From: Luteitalea pratensis
GTDB lineage: Bacteria > Acidobacteriota > Vicinamibacteria > Vicinamibacterales > Vicinamibacteraceae
Direction of reading: 5' to 3'
Assembly (NCBI RefSeq): GCF_001618865.1
Contig: NZ_CP015136.1
Coordinates: 6,173,001-6,237,000, forward strand
DNA: 64,000 nt
Under the pieces are notes generated by a model. The model made no database searches and was not told the origin of the DNA. It saw nothing but the letters and a program-made list of their open reading frames with translations. Of the stretch, positions 47,935-56,414 are shown in pieces. Numbering within the stretch: position 1 is the stretch's first letter; each line of letters opens with the position of its first letter. The translations under genes were made by a program, and so were the position numbers.

Positions 47935-48411
47935 ATGAAACCCAAGAACACGATCTGTCTCTGGTTCGACAACGACGCGCATGAGGCGGCGCGCTTCTAC
48001 GCCGCCACCTTTCCCGATAGTGCGGTCACCGCGGTTCACCATGCGCCCAGTGATTATCCGGGCGGCAAGAAAGGCGATGTGTTGACGGTGACTTTCACCG
48101 TGCTTGGCATTCCCTGTCTCGGCCTCAACGGCGGCCCGACCTTCAAGCACAGCGAGGCCTTCTCCTTCCAGGTGGCCACGGAGACGCAGGAGGAGACCGA
48201 CCGCTACTGGGACGCGATCGTCGGCAATGGCGGCCAGGAAAGTGAGTGCGGTTGGTGCAAGGACCGCTGGGGTCTTTCCTGGCAGATCACTCCACGCGTG
48301 CTCTCCGACGCGCTTGCGGCGGGCGGCGGTGAGGCAAAGCGTGCCTTCGAGGCGATGATGCAGATGCAGAAGATCGACGTCGCCACCATCGAGGCGGCGC
48401 GGCGGGGCTGA
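47935..48411 (+). CDS. VOC family protein (PhnB-like, PF06983 type)
   Basis: A 158-residue protein of the so-called 3-demethylubiquinone-methyltransferase VOC group: ICLWFDNDAHEAARFYAATFPDSAV, GIPCLGLNGGPTFKHSEAFSFQV, EETDRYWDAIV, CGWCKDRWGLSWQITP. Despite the old name the family is not a methyltransferase. AAGGAG lies nine bases before ATG 47935. It follows the other VOC gene by 138 bp. Confidence 0.92.
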   Translation: MKPKNTICLWFDNDAHEAARFYAATFPDSAVTAVHHAPSDYPGGKKGDVLTVTFTVLGIPCLGLNGGPTFKHSEAFSFQVATETQEETDRYWDAIVGNGGQESECGWCKDRWGLSWQITPRVLSDALAAGGGEAKRAFEAMMQMQKIDVATIEAARRG

Positions 48412-48473
48412 CGCGACGACCGATTGCGCCACCTGACCCTACAATTGAGCGCCTTCAGCCCTGATGGACTCCG

Positions 48474-49544
48474 ATGATCCGATTCTTCGTTCCAACCGCT
48501 CTGGCGACACTCGTGCTGGTTGGCGCCTGCCGCCAGGCGGAACCACCGGCCGAAACCGTTAAGTCCACTCCGGCAGCGCCATTCGAAGCGCCCCGGCTGG
48601 GCGTCTACGTCACCAACGAAACCTCCGGGGATCTCTCGGTCATCGACGCGACGACCGGCACCGTCGTCGGCGTCGTCGCCCTGGGCAAGCGCCCACGGGG
48701 AATCGCGGTGTCCCCGGATCGCACCACGCTCTACGTGGCGTTGAGCGGTTCTCCGCCCGCCCCGCCTGGCGTGGATGAGTCGACGCTGCCGCCGCCCGAT
48801 CGGACCGCGGACGGTGTCGGCGTCGTGGATCTCCGCCAGATGAAGCTGTTGAAAGTGCTGCCGAGCGGAACCGATCCGGAAGTCGTCGCAGTGAGCCATG
48901 ACGGGACGCGCGTGTTCGTGGCGAACGAGGACGCGGCCAAGGCGAGCGTCGTTGACGTCGCGACGGGGGCCATCCTCGAGAGCTTTTCGATCGGTGAGGA
49001 GCCAGAAGGCGTCTCCGTACAACCGGGGGCCGATCGAGTCTGGGTGACGTCGGAAGCAGACGGTGCGGTGTTCGTGATCGACCTGTCCACACACAAGGTC
49101 GTCACGTCGGTCAAGGTTGGTCCCAGGCCCCGGTCGATTGCCTTCCTTCCTGATGGCTCGATGGCGTACGTGCCGGCAGAGAAGGGGGCCACGGTGACCG
49201 TCGTCGATGCCAGGACCCTGAAGGTGGTCACGGCCATCCAGCTCGGCGAGGGCATGCGACCGATGGGTACGGCGATGGCGCCAGACGGCAAGTTCCTGTA
49301 CGTCACGACCGGACGCAGCAAGAAACTCCTGATCGTCGACACGGCAACGAATGCCGTCGTCAGCTCAGTGGAAGCTGGTGCGCGCCCCTGGGGCCTGGCA
49401 ATCGCGGCTGACGGCAAGACCGCCTACACGGCCAACGGCCCATCCAATGAAGTGGCGGTCATCGACCTCGAAGCTCGCCGCGTCACCAAAACGATTCCCG
49501 TAGGTCAAGGACCGTGGGGTGCGGCATTCGTCCAACGCCCATGA
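48474..49544 (+). CDS. YVTN-type beta-propeller lipoprotein
   Basis: A 356-residue protein with a lipobox-like N-terminus (ATLVLVGAC) followed by seven repeats of the YVTN pattern: LGVYVTNETSGDLSVIDATTG, TRVFVANEDAAKASVVDVATG, DRVWVTSEADGAVFVIDLST, KFLYVTTGRSKKLLIVDTATN and others, each ending with VG/LGxxPxG-like turns. It probably forms a surface or periplasmic propeller. A Pro-rich insert (SPPAPPGVDESTLPPP) interrupts the second blade. Confidence 0.9.
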   Translation: MIRFFVPTALATLVLVGACRQAEPPAETVKSTPAAPFEAPRLGVYVTNETSGDLSVIDATTGTVVGVVALGKRPRGIAVSPDRTTLYVALSGSPPAPPGVDESTLPPPDRTADGVGVVDLRQMKLLKVLPSGTDPEVVAVSHDGTRVFVANEDAAKASVVDVATGAILESFSIGEEPEGVSVQPGADRVWVTSEADGAVFVIDLSTHKVVTSVKVGPRPRSIAFLPDGSMAYVPAEKGATVTVVDARTLKVVTAIQLGEGMRPMGTAMAPDGKFLYVTTGRSKKLLIVDTATNAVVSSVEAGARPWGLAIAADGKTAYTANGPSNEVAVIDLEARRVTKTIPVGQGPWGAAFVQRP

Positions 49545-49658
49545 CCACCGCGCCGCGGGAGTCATCTCGACTTTCACTCCGGCATGCTGGCGTTGGTGGA
49601 AACGCTCGCCCCCTCGGCGCGTCCAGCCAGACCTCCGCCGCCGACCCATGATGCTCGG

Positions 49659-50198
49659 TCAGCCATTGGCGCCACTGAACGCACCGGCCCATCGGCCATC
49701 CAGGGCTCTCTCGATCAGAACCTCGTCGATGTAGCGGCCGTCAATCTTCGCGTGCCGTTTCGCCGTTCCAACAACGGTGAAGCCCTGCCCCGTGTAGACC
49801 GCCAGCGCCGCCGGGTTGTCGGCTCGGACAAACGTGAAGATCTTCTCGAACCCCTTCTGAACGGCTGCGTGAAACGTCGCCGGGAACAGAGCGCTGGCGA
49901 TGCCCTGGCGCCTCTGATCGAGCGCGACATACGTGCCGAGCGAGCCGACATGGTCGAACGACGTGGTGTACGGGCCGAACGGCTCGAGGACCTGGAACCC
50001 GACGACCTCGCCGCCCGGCTGGCGCACGGCGAGCTTCCACACTCCCCTTGAAGGGAATCGCGCGATGTAGTCGCGCTCGGCGTCGACCGTGAAGCGCTGG
50101 TCGAACACTGTGTAGAGGCGCGCCTCGATGATGGGATTGAGAATCCTCACCACGGCCTCGGCATCGGCGGGCGTCACGTCACGAAGGAGGAGATCCAT
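49659..50198 (-). CDS. GNAT family N-acetyltransferase
   Basis: A 179-residue acetyltransferase. LLLRDVTPADAEAVVRILNP at the start, LGTYVALDQRRQGIASALF (acetyl-CoA pyrophosphate loop RRQGIA) and DNPAALAVYTGQGFTVVGTAKRHAKIDGRYIDEV. It resembles the phosphinothricin/L-amino-acid acetyltransferase group. Start ATG 50198 has GGAGGG upstream. It shares the strand with the monooxygenase gene at 50254 and may be co-transcribed. Confidence 0.9.
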   Translation of the reverse strand: MDLLLRDVTPADAEAVVRILNPIIEARLYTVFDQRFTVDAERDYIARFPSRGVWKLAVRQPGGEVVGFQVLEPFGPYTTSFDHVGSLGTYVALDQRRQGIASALFPATFHAAVQKGFEKIFTFVRADNPAALAVYTGQGFTVVGTAKRHAKIDGRYIDEVLIERALDGRWAGAFSGANG

Positions 50199-50253
50199 GC
50201 GCACCCTCCAGTCTGTCCGGCGTGCCGCCTCGGTCTGGAAGCAAAGCCAGGCG

Positions 50254-50559
50254 TCACGCGCTGCCCACGACTTCGTAGTGGACCACGTGGGGCTCGTACT
50301 CCACAAGGAAGTCTCGATCCTCTGGATAGTACTTGGCAGCCTGAACGTCGGCGCCGGCAAATTCCTGGATAGCCGTGATGCTGTCCCAGAATGTCATGGT
50401 GATGAAGTGAGTCACCGGGCCGTCCTGCCGCTCGAGGATGTGGACGCTGATGTTGCCCGGCACCGAGCGGTAGTCCGGGATCGCTCGCAGGTTCAGGAAC
50501 TCGCGATAGCGCGGCGCCTTCATTGTCGGAACACGTCCGTGCCAGATGCGGACTACCAT
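50254..50559 (-). CDS. Antibiotic biosynthesis monooxygenase (ABM) domain protein
   Basis: A 101-residue one-domain protein with ABM fold: MVVRIWHGRVPTMKAPRYREFL, VHILERQDGPVTHFITMTFWDSITAIQEFAG, then YYPEDRDFLVEYEPHVVHYEV. Such stand-alone proteins are often described as heme-degrading or quinone-modifying enzymes, but the specific function is unknown. AGGAGACAGCC precedes ATG 50559. Confidence 0.88.
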   Translation of the reverse strand: MVVRIWHGRVPTMKAPRYREFLNLRAIPDYRSVPGNISVHILERQDGPVTHFITMTFWDSITAIQEFAGADVQAAKYYPEDRDFLVEYEPHVVHYEVVGSA

Positions 50560-50718
50560 GGCTGTCTCCTGATTCCGCGTAACGCCAGATTGCCCAACCC
50601 GTTCAGGAGCATGATCGCACTCAGCATCTGAAACTTTCCCAATGGTGGCGTGTATGTGACGCAGGGGACGCGTCACGAATCCGTGAAACTCCTGCGCTTA
50701 GGGAAAGGGGCGTCGCCC

Positions 50719-53199
50719 ATGCGTCATGTGCTCGCACGTGATTTCGACCTGGACGGGCGTACTCGCGCGTTTCGCTGGATCGAGGATGCCCGGCGCGATG
50801 CCGCGCACGGACTCCGGGTGTTGCGTCGCAGCCCGGTGTTTGCCGCCACGGCAGTCCTGTCGCTCGCGATCGGGATTGGCGCCAACACCGCAATCTTCAC
50901 CATCGCCAACGCGCTGCTCTTCCGCCCACCGATGGGCATCGTTGATCCTGACGCGCTTGTCTCCATCGGCTCGGCTCGCGGCGATGGGGGCCTGAACCCG
51001 GTCAATTACGCCGCCTATCTCGAGATCGTCGAACGCACGACGTCGCTGACGAGCGTGTTCGCCGAGGAAATGTTCCCTCACGTCATGGGCCTGGTGCCGT
51101 CCGGCACTCAGACCGCCGAGCCGGTCGTGGGCCGATCGGTCACCGCGAGTTTCTTCACGGCGCTCGGAGCGTCTTCGTGGCGGGGACGGGTATTCGTCGA
51201 CACCGACGACACCGCGGTCGTGCTTGCCTACGACTACTGGAGGCAGCGGTTCACCGGCGACGACGCGGTGATCGGTCAGGTCCTGCAGATCAACGGGCGG
51301 CCAGCCACCGTCGTCGGCGTTGCAGCGCCGGGCTTCCAGGGGACGGGGATCCGGCGGTGCGACATCTGGATGACCTTCGGCACGTCCAGGGGGAACGGTC
51401 CGGTCCTGGCGGGCGGTCGCGTGCGACCAGGCATCGAGCCGGCGGCGGCCGCGGCTGAGGTGCGGGCGATCGGCGACGCCATTGATCGAGACGGTGGTTC
51501 GGCCGTCCAGGCGCGACGACTGGACGCGCTGCCGTTCTCACGTGCCGGCGGCGACCGGAACATCGTGCTCGGCTTTGCTGCGGTGCTGCTCGCGCTCGTC
51601 TCCCTCGTGCTCGTCGCGGCCTGTGCCAACGTCGCGGGCATCCTCCTGACACGGGCGACGGCACGGTCGCGGGAGATGGCGCTCCGCACCGCACTCGGCG
51701 CCCCACGTGGGCGCCTCGTTCGACAGTTGTTGACCGAAACGGCGGTGCTGTTTCTCTGCGGCGGCCTGCTCGGCATTGGCCTGGCACGTACGCTGATGAG
51801 ACTGGCGGCGCGGCTCCTGCCGGCGCTGCCGACACGCATCGAGCTGCCCCTGGCGCTCGACTGGCGTGTGTTGCTCTTCGCCCTCACGCTCTCGATCGGC
51901 GCGGCCGCGGTCTTTGGAATCGTGCCGGCGTTCAGGGGCTCCAGGGTCGACGCGGGCACGTCGCTCAAGGCCGGAGTGTGGTCAACGTCCGGGGGATCGC
52001 GGCTGCGGAGCGTGTTCGTGATCGGCCAGGTCGCGTGTGCGGTCCTGCTCGTCGTGCTCAGCGCGTCGTTTGTTCGCATCCTGCGCCATGCCGGCGCCGC
52101 CGATCCCGGATTCGATGCGCGCGGCGTCGAGGTCGCGACGCTTGATCTCGCCGTGGCGGGCCAGACGCGACAGGACAAGGCCGCGTTCTGGCAAACGATG
52201 CTCGATCGCATGCGGCAGATACCAGCTGTGGAGGTCGTGTCGCTCGCGCGCGTGCCGCCAGGCGGTTGGGAGGGCATTGGCCTGGGCGCTGTCGTTCCGG
52301 GCGATCGCACAGGCTCCCAGGAGGCCTTCGCGCCTGCGTGGAACATCGTCGAGAGCGGCTATTTCTCGACGCTCCGCATTCCCCTCATCGAGGGACGGGA
52401 CTTCACCTCGAACGACACCGCGGGGGCACCGGCCGTGGTCATCGTCAGCCAGGCGGTCGCCCATCGGCTCCGGCCCGGACAGTCGGCAATCGGAATGTCG
52501 CTGCGACTCCCGCCCGTCAATGCCAGCGGAGGCCGCACCGAACAGCGCCTCGCGACTGTCATTGGCGTGGTGGGCGATATCCGGTCGAGCAGTCTGATCG
52601 ACGGCCTGGCCGAGCCCTATGTCTACCTGGCGCTCGCGCAGGGCGAGGACATGGGCATGATCGGACAGATGTCGATCGTCGCGCGCGGTCGCGGCGCGAC
52701 GAGCCTGGCCCCGCTGATCGCCACCGTCGTGCAGCAGGCCGATCAGCGCCTGGTCCTCGCCCGCACGGAATCGCTGGCCGATGCGATTGCGTTGGGGCTG
52801 ACACCGCAACGTGTCCTTGCGACCATCAGCGGTGTGATGGGGCTCGTGGCGCTGTTGCTGACGTCGATGGGCATCTACGGTGTCACGGCCTATGCGGTCG
52901 CGCTCAGGCGCCGGGAGTTCGCCATTCGTCTCGCGCTCGGTGCTCCCCGCGCGCGTGTTGTCAGGATGGTGTGCCGGCAGAGCACGCTGCTGGTGGCAGC
53001 GGGCTTAGGTCTTGGCCTCGCGGTCGGACTCGGTGTGGTGCACGTCATCTCCGCCTTCTTCTACGGCCTGCCGGCTGCCCACGGGCCAACCCTTGTCGGG
53101 ACAGTCGTGCTCTTCGGCGCCATCGGCACGGCAGCGTCGATCGTGCCGGCGAGTCAGGCGGTTCGCGGGAGTTGGCGTCGCGCGCTTCATGAGGACTGA
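50719..53199 (+). CDS. ADOP-type ABC transporter permease without prefix domain
   Basis: An 826-residue MacB/FtsX-like permease: SPVFAATAVLSLAIGIGANTAIFTIANALL, MacB periplasmic core, FtsX repeats (VLGFAAVLLALVSLVLVAACANVAGILLTRATARSREMALRTALGA; VMGLVALLLTSMGIYGVTAYAVALRRREFAIRLALGAPRARVV). It lacks the helical ADOP prefix of the two other permeases and has no adjacent padR. The start could be ATG 50719 or a GTG at 50650. Regulation unknown. Confidence 0.9.
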   Translation: MRHVLARDFDLDGRTRAFRWIEDARRDAAHGLRVLRRSPVFAATAVLSLAIGIGANTAIFTIANALLFRPPMGIVDPDALVSIGSARGDGGLNPVNYAAYLEIVERTTSLTSVFAEEMFPHVMGLVPSGTQTAEPVVGRSVTASFFTALGASSWRGRVFVDTDDTAVVLAYDYWRQRFTGDDAVIGQVLQINGRPATVVGVAAPGFQGTGIRRCDIWMTFGTSRGNGPVLAGGRVRPGIEPAAAAAEVRAIGDAIDRDGGSAVQARRLDALPFSRAGGDRNIVLGFAAVLLALVSLVLVAACANVAGILLTRATARSREMALRTALGAPRGRLVRQLLTETAVLFLCGGLLGIGLARTLMRLAARLLPALPTRIELPLALDWRVLLFALTLSIGAAAVFGIVPAFRGSRVDAGTSLKAGVWSTSGGSRLRSVFVIGQVACAVLLVVLSASFVRILRHAGAADPGFDARGVEVATLDLAVAGQTRQDKAAFWQTMLDRMRQIPAVEVVSLARVPPGGWEGIGLGAVVPGDRTGSQEAFAPAWNIVESGYFSTLRIPLIEGRDFTSNDTAGAPAVVIVSQAVAHRLRPGQSAIGMSLRLPPVNASGGRTEQRLATVIGVVGDIRSSSLIDGLAEPYVYLALAQGEDMGMIGQMSIVARGRGATSLAPLIATVVQQADQRLVLARTESLADAIALGLTPQRVLATISGVMGLVALLLTSMGIYGVTAYAVALRRREFAIRLALGAPRARVVRMVCRQSTLLVAAGLGLGLAVGLGVVHVISAFFYGLPAAHGPTLVGTVVLFGAIGTAASIVPASQAVRGSWRRALHED

Positions 53200-53214
53200 G
53201 GGAGCCACGCTCGG

Positions 53215-53664
53215 TCAGTCCGGTCGCTTGTCGTCGAGCCAGTATCGCGGACCGGGGCCGAGCCTGCCGGCACGGTCGGCAGGGTTCGAGAGCCGACACT
53301 CCTCGAGGGACAAGCAGCCGCAGCCGATGCACGCGGTCAGGCTGTGGCGCAGCCGTTGGAGTTCGGCGATGCGCTCATCTACCCGACGTGTCCACCGACT
53401 GGAGATGCGCGCCCAGTCGGAGCGATCCGGCGTGCGGTTGGCGGGAAGCTGTGCGAGTTCAGCGCCAATCTCCGCCAGCGACAACCCAATCCGTTGCGCG
53501 AACACGATGAAGCCGAGCCGGCGCAGGACCGCGCGCGGGTACCGGCGATGGGCAGAGCCCGTTCGCTCGGACCGGATCAGCCCTCGCTCCTCGTAGAAGC
53601 GCAGCGCGGATGAGGCCACGCCGCTGCGCCGGGACACTTCCGAGATCGTGAGCAGGTCGGCCAT
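53215..53664 (-). CDS. soxR: SoxR-like redox-sensing MerR family regulator
   Basis: A 149-residue MerR-family regulator. DNA-binding helices LTISEVSRRSGVASSALRFYEERGLI, dimer helix around RVDERIAELQRLRHSL, and the C-terminal cluster motif CIGCGCLSLEEC, which in SoxR holds a [2Fe-2S] cluster oxidised by redox-cycling compounds. The ATG at 53664 gives the standard N-terminus. It is divergent from an SDR gene, and the intergenic DNA holds a dyad between -35 and -10 hexamers spaced 19 bp, the classical SoxR/MerR target geometry. Confidence 0.93.
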   Translation of the reverse strand: MADLLTISEVSRRSGVASSALRFYEERGLIRSERTGSAHRRYPRAVLRRLGFIVFAQRIGLSLAEIGAELAQLPANRTPDRSDWARISSRWTRRVDERIAELQRLRHSLTACIGCGCLSLEECRLSNPADRAGRLGPGPRYWLDDKRPD

Positions 53665-53687
53665 GGGAGGTGGTGCACGAATGGCAC

Positions 53688-53718
53688 TTGACTTAAAGTT
53701 CACTTTAACTTCTAGCAT
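53688..53718 (+). promoter_or_regulatory. MerR-class promoter with SoxR-type dyad
   Basis: TTGACT (53688-53693), a 19-bp spacer, then TAGCAT (53713-53718). Inside the spacer the dyad TTAAAGT-TC-ACTTTAA (53693-53708, extending with one mismatch to 53691-53710) is centred as in MerR-family operators. A transcript would start near 53725, the A of the SDR start codon, so the mRNA may be leaderless. Confidence 0.72.
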
Positions 53719-53724
53719 GAGGAC

Positions 53725-54501
53725 ATGTCAACCCACATACCTGCAGACCGCCGCGCGAACCGGCGCACATCGCCCCGCCTCGCCGGCCGGAGAGTGGCCA
53801 TCACCGGTGGAACATCAGGACTCGGGCTGGCGTTGGTCGAGGAAGCGCTGGCACGGGGAGCACACGTCGCCTTCGTGGCGCGCCGGCGCGAAGGCATCGA
53901 CCAAGTCATGAGGCGATGGCCCGAGGCTCACGGGATCGCCGGTGACGTCGCCCGGAAAGAGGACATCCATCCGACGGCGATCCAGCTGGCGAGCGCGCTC
54001 GGCGGCGTGGATGTGCTGATCAACAACGCCTCCAGTCTGGGGCCGGTGCCCCTCATGCCACTGGCCGATACGGACTGCGAGGATTTCGAGCACGCCATCG
54101 CCGCAAACGTGCTCGGCCCATTCCGCCTGACGAAAGCCCTGCTCGGCTCGCTCGCCGCCGCCGCCCGTGAAGGACGCGGGGGGCTCATCGTGAACATCTC
54201 GAGTGACGCCGCCATCAACGCGTATCCAAACTGGGGCGCGTACGGCACGAGCAAGGCCGCGTTGCTGCACATGACGCGAATCTGGCAGGAAGAGCTCGGC
54301 TCAATCGGAGTGCGGTCGATCTCGTTCGACCCGGGCGACATGGATACTCCGCTGCATGCCGCAGCCGTTCCCGATGCCGATCGGGCCGCACTCAAGAGCC
54401 CGGCCACCTCCGCCCGCGAGCTCGTCGAACTGATCGAGGACATGCTGACAAAGACGTCCCCGAGCCTGGCAGGAGCCCTGCGGGAACGAGCAGAGCGATG
54501 A
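53725..54501 (+). CDS. SDR family oxidoreductase under SoxR-type control
   Basis: A 258-residue short-chain dehydrogenase: VAITGGTSGLGLALVEEALARGAHVAFVARR (cofactor loop), INNASSLG, VNISSDAAI (catalytic Ser) and YGTSKAALLHMT (Tyr/Lys). Arg at the end of beta-2 (VARRR) suggests NADP(H). It ends in ATGA overlap with the QueA-like gene, so both are made together. The neighbour's identity and the redox regulator suggest a stress-induced reduction or modification step; the substrate is not known. Confidence 0.92.
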   Translation: MSTHIPADRRANRRTSPRLAGRRVAITGGTSGLGLALVEEALARGAHVAFVARRREGIDQVMRRWPEAHGIAGDVARKEDIHPTAIQLASALGGVDVLINNASSLGPVPLMPLADTDCEDFEHAIAANVLGPFRLTKALLGSLAAAAREGRGGLIVNISSDAAINAYPNWGAYGTSKAALLHMTRIWQEELGSIGVRSISFDPGDMDTPLHAAAVPDADRAALKSPATSARELVELIEDMLTKTSPSLAGALRERAER

Positions 54502-55550
54502 TCCCCGCGACCGCTCCCATCCAGCGGCCGGCTGACGCACGCCTGTTCGGCGTCGATCGTTTCGGGCAGCCGCGACACATGATGCGCTCCCGACTGATCG
54601 ACCTGCTGAAGCCGACCGACGTCGTGATTGCCAACGACGCCGCGACACTCCCGGCGAGCCTCCGAGGCACGCACGCGCCGAGCGGACGCGAGATCGAGGT
54701 TCGCCTCGCGGCTCGCACGTCGCTGTCGCCCTCCACGATCGGTCGAGTCCTCGCCGTGGTGTTCGGCGAAGGCGACTTCCGCGTGCCGACAGAAGATCGC
54801 CCGCAGCCGCCGGCGCTCAATCGCGGCGATCGACTCCTGCTCGGCCCACTTCGCGCGGCCGTCGTGTCGCGTGTGAATCATCGCAGGCTCGTGTTGCTGC
54901 AGTTCGACGGCACCGCGGATGAAATCTGGAGGGGGCTCGCGAGGCACGGACATCCCGTGCAGTACGCCCACCTGCAGGAGCCACTGGCGATCTGGGACAC
55001 GTGGACGCCGATTGCCGGCCTCCCCGTCGCGTTCGAACCGCCATCGGCCAGCTTCGCACTGAGCTGGGGACTACTCGAATCGCTGGCTGCCCGAGGCATC
55101 GGCTTCGCGACGGTCACGCATGCCGCGGGCCTTTCCTCGACTGGCGACCCGGTGCTCGACGCCATGCTCCCCTTCGACGAGCCGTATGTCATTCCGCGTT
55201 ACACGGCACGTCTCGTCAACCGCGCCCGCGCGCGCGGCAGTCGTGTCGTTGCCGTGGGCACGTCGGTCGTGAGGGCACTGGAGCACGCGGGCGCTGAAGG
55301 CCGTGTTCGCCCCGGTGAGGGACTCGCGACCGGACGATTGGGACCTGGCAGCGCGCTCCGCATCGTCGACGCGATTCTCACGGGTACCCACGAACCCGGC
55401 ACGAGTCATCACGAGCTTCTTCGCGCGTTTGCAACGAGTTCGACGCTCGCCCTCGTCGACGAGGAGCTCACTCGAGTCGGCTACCGCACCCACGAATTCG
55501 GCGATTCGGTGTTTCTCGAAAGGCAGGACCGCAACACACGCGGCGGCTGA
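54498..55550 (+). CDS. QueA-like protein (SAM:tRNA ribosyltransferase-isomerase family), divergent
   Basis: A 350-residue member of the QueA fold: MMRSRLIDLLKPTDVVIANDAATLPASLRG, then the domain around GDRLLLGPLRAAVV, RARGSRVVAVGTSVVRALE (canonical RVIAVGTTSVRSLE) and GDSVFL (QueA SYGDAMFI). Key catalytic motifs differ: the usual YQTVY...APTAGLHF region reads PVQYAHLQEPLAIWD...PIAGLPVAF, and LHVGxGTF reads THAAGLSST. So it likely acts on another substrate than preQ1-tRNA. The ATG overlaps the SDR stop. No other queuosine genes are in the window. Confidence 0.88.
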   Translation: MIPATAPIQRPADARLFGVDRFGQPRHMMRSRLIDLLKPTDVVIANDAATLPASLRGTHAPSGREIEVRLAARTSLSPSTIGRVLAVVFGEGDFRVPTEDRPQPPALNRGDRLLLGPLRAAVVSRVNHRRLVLLQFDGTADEIWRGLARHGHPVQYAHLQEPLAIWDTWTPIAGLPVAFEPPSASFALSWGLLESLAARGIGFATVTHAAGLSSTGDPVLDAMLPFDEPYVIPRYTARLVNRARARGSRVVAVGTSVVRALEHAGAEGRVRPGEGLATGRLGPGSALRIVDAILTGTHEPGTSHHELLRAFATSSTLALVDEELTRVGYRTHEFGDSVFLERQDRNTRGG

Positions 55551-55652
55551 TGCCTGCGTCCAAAGGGAGCGGTGATTTCGAGTGGTGACCTGCGTGTGTT
55601 AGCGTCTCACGCCAGGACACGCACCCGAGTCGCGGATCGAAGGAGAGTCGAC

Positions 55653-56414
55653 ATGAAAGCCATACGATGGTCGGCGTTGATCGTGTGCGCCGCAGCATTG
55701 ATCGTGCACGCGGGGCCGCGTATGTCGGCGCAGGCCACTGGTTGCAAGGGGACCAACGTCCTGTCTCCGTCGGAAAAGACCGACGGCTGGACGCTGCTCT
55801 TCGACGGTGCGACCAAGGCCGGGTGGCACGGCTACAACAAGCAGGATCTCGCCGCGTGGGCGATCGAGGACTGCGCGCTCAAGACGGTCGGGGTCAGCAG
55901 CAACTACGGCAGCGACAAGCGGGCCGATCTGATCACCGATCGCGAGTTCACCAACTTCGAGCTGCGCTTCGAGTGGAAGGCCTCCAAGGGCGGCAACAGT
56001 GGCGTCATGTACGGTGTCGTGGAGGATCCGAAGTACGACGCCGCCTGGAAGACCGGGCCGGAGTACCAGTTGATCGACGACGTCGACTTTCACATCAAGC
56101 TGGAGCCGGATCGCACGGCGGGCTCGAACTACTCGATGCATGCGCCCGACGCGGCGCAGAAGGTGCTGAAGCCGGTCGGCGAATGGAACACGACGCGGCT
56201 GGTCGTGCGTGGATCTCACGTCGAACACTGGTTGAACGAGAAGAAGGTGCTCGAGTTCGAGCGCTGGACCCCGGCATGGAACACGCTGCGTGACTCCGGC
56301 AAGTGGAAGACGGCCCCCGACTACGGCAAGGCGAAGACCGGCCGGATCGCCATCCAGGATCACGGCAGCATCTTCTGGTTCAGGAACGTGAAGATCAGGC
56401 CCCTCGCCGAATGA
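55653..56414 (+). CDS. DUF1080 (3-keto-disaccharide hydrolase-like) protein
   Basis: A 253-residue exported protein (signal SALIVCAAALIVHAGPRMSAQA). DUF1080 pattern: WTLLFDGATKAGWHGYN, FTNFELRFEWKASKGGNSGVMYGV, EYQLIDDVDFH, WNTTRLVVRGSHVEHWLNEKKVLEFE and IAIQDHGSIFWFRNVKIRPL. AAGGAGAG precedes the ATG. The stop overlaps the ATG of a ThuA-like gene (ATGATGA), a pairing typical for breakdown of sugars oxidised at C3. Confidence 0.93.
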   Translation: MKAIRWSALIVCAAALIVHAGPRMSAQATGCKGTNVLSPSEKTDGWTLLFDGATKAGWHGYNKQDLAAWAIEDCALKTVGVSSNYGSDKRADLITDREFTNFELRFEWKASKGGNSGVMYGVVEDPKYDAAWKTGPEYQLIDDVDFHIKLEPDRTAGSNYSMHAPDAAQKVLKPVGEWNTTRLVVRGSHVEHWLNEKKVLEFERWTPAWNTLRDSGKWKTAPDYGKAKTGRIAIQDHGSIFWFRNVKIRPLAE

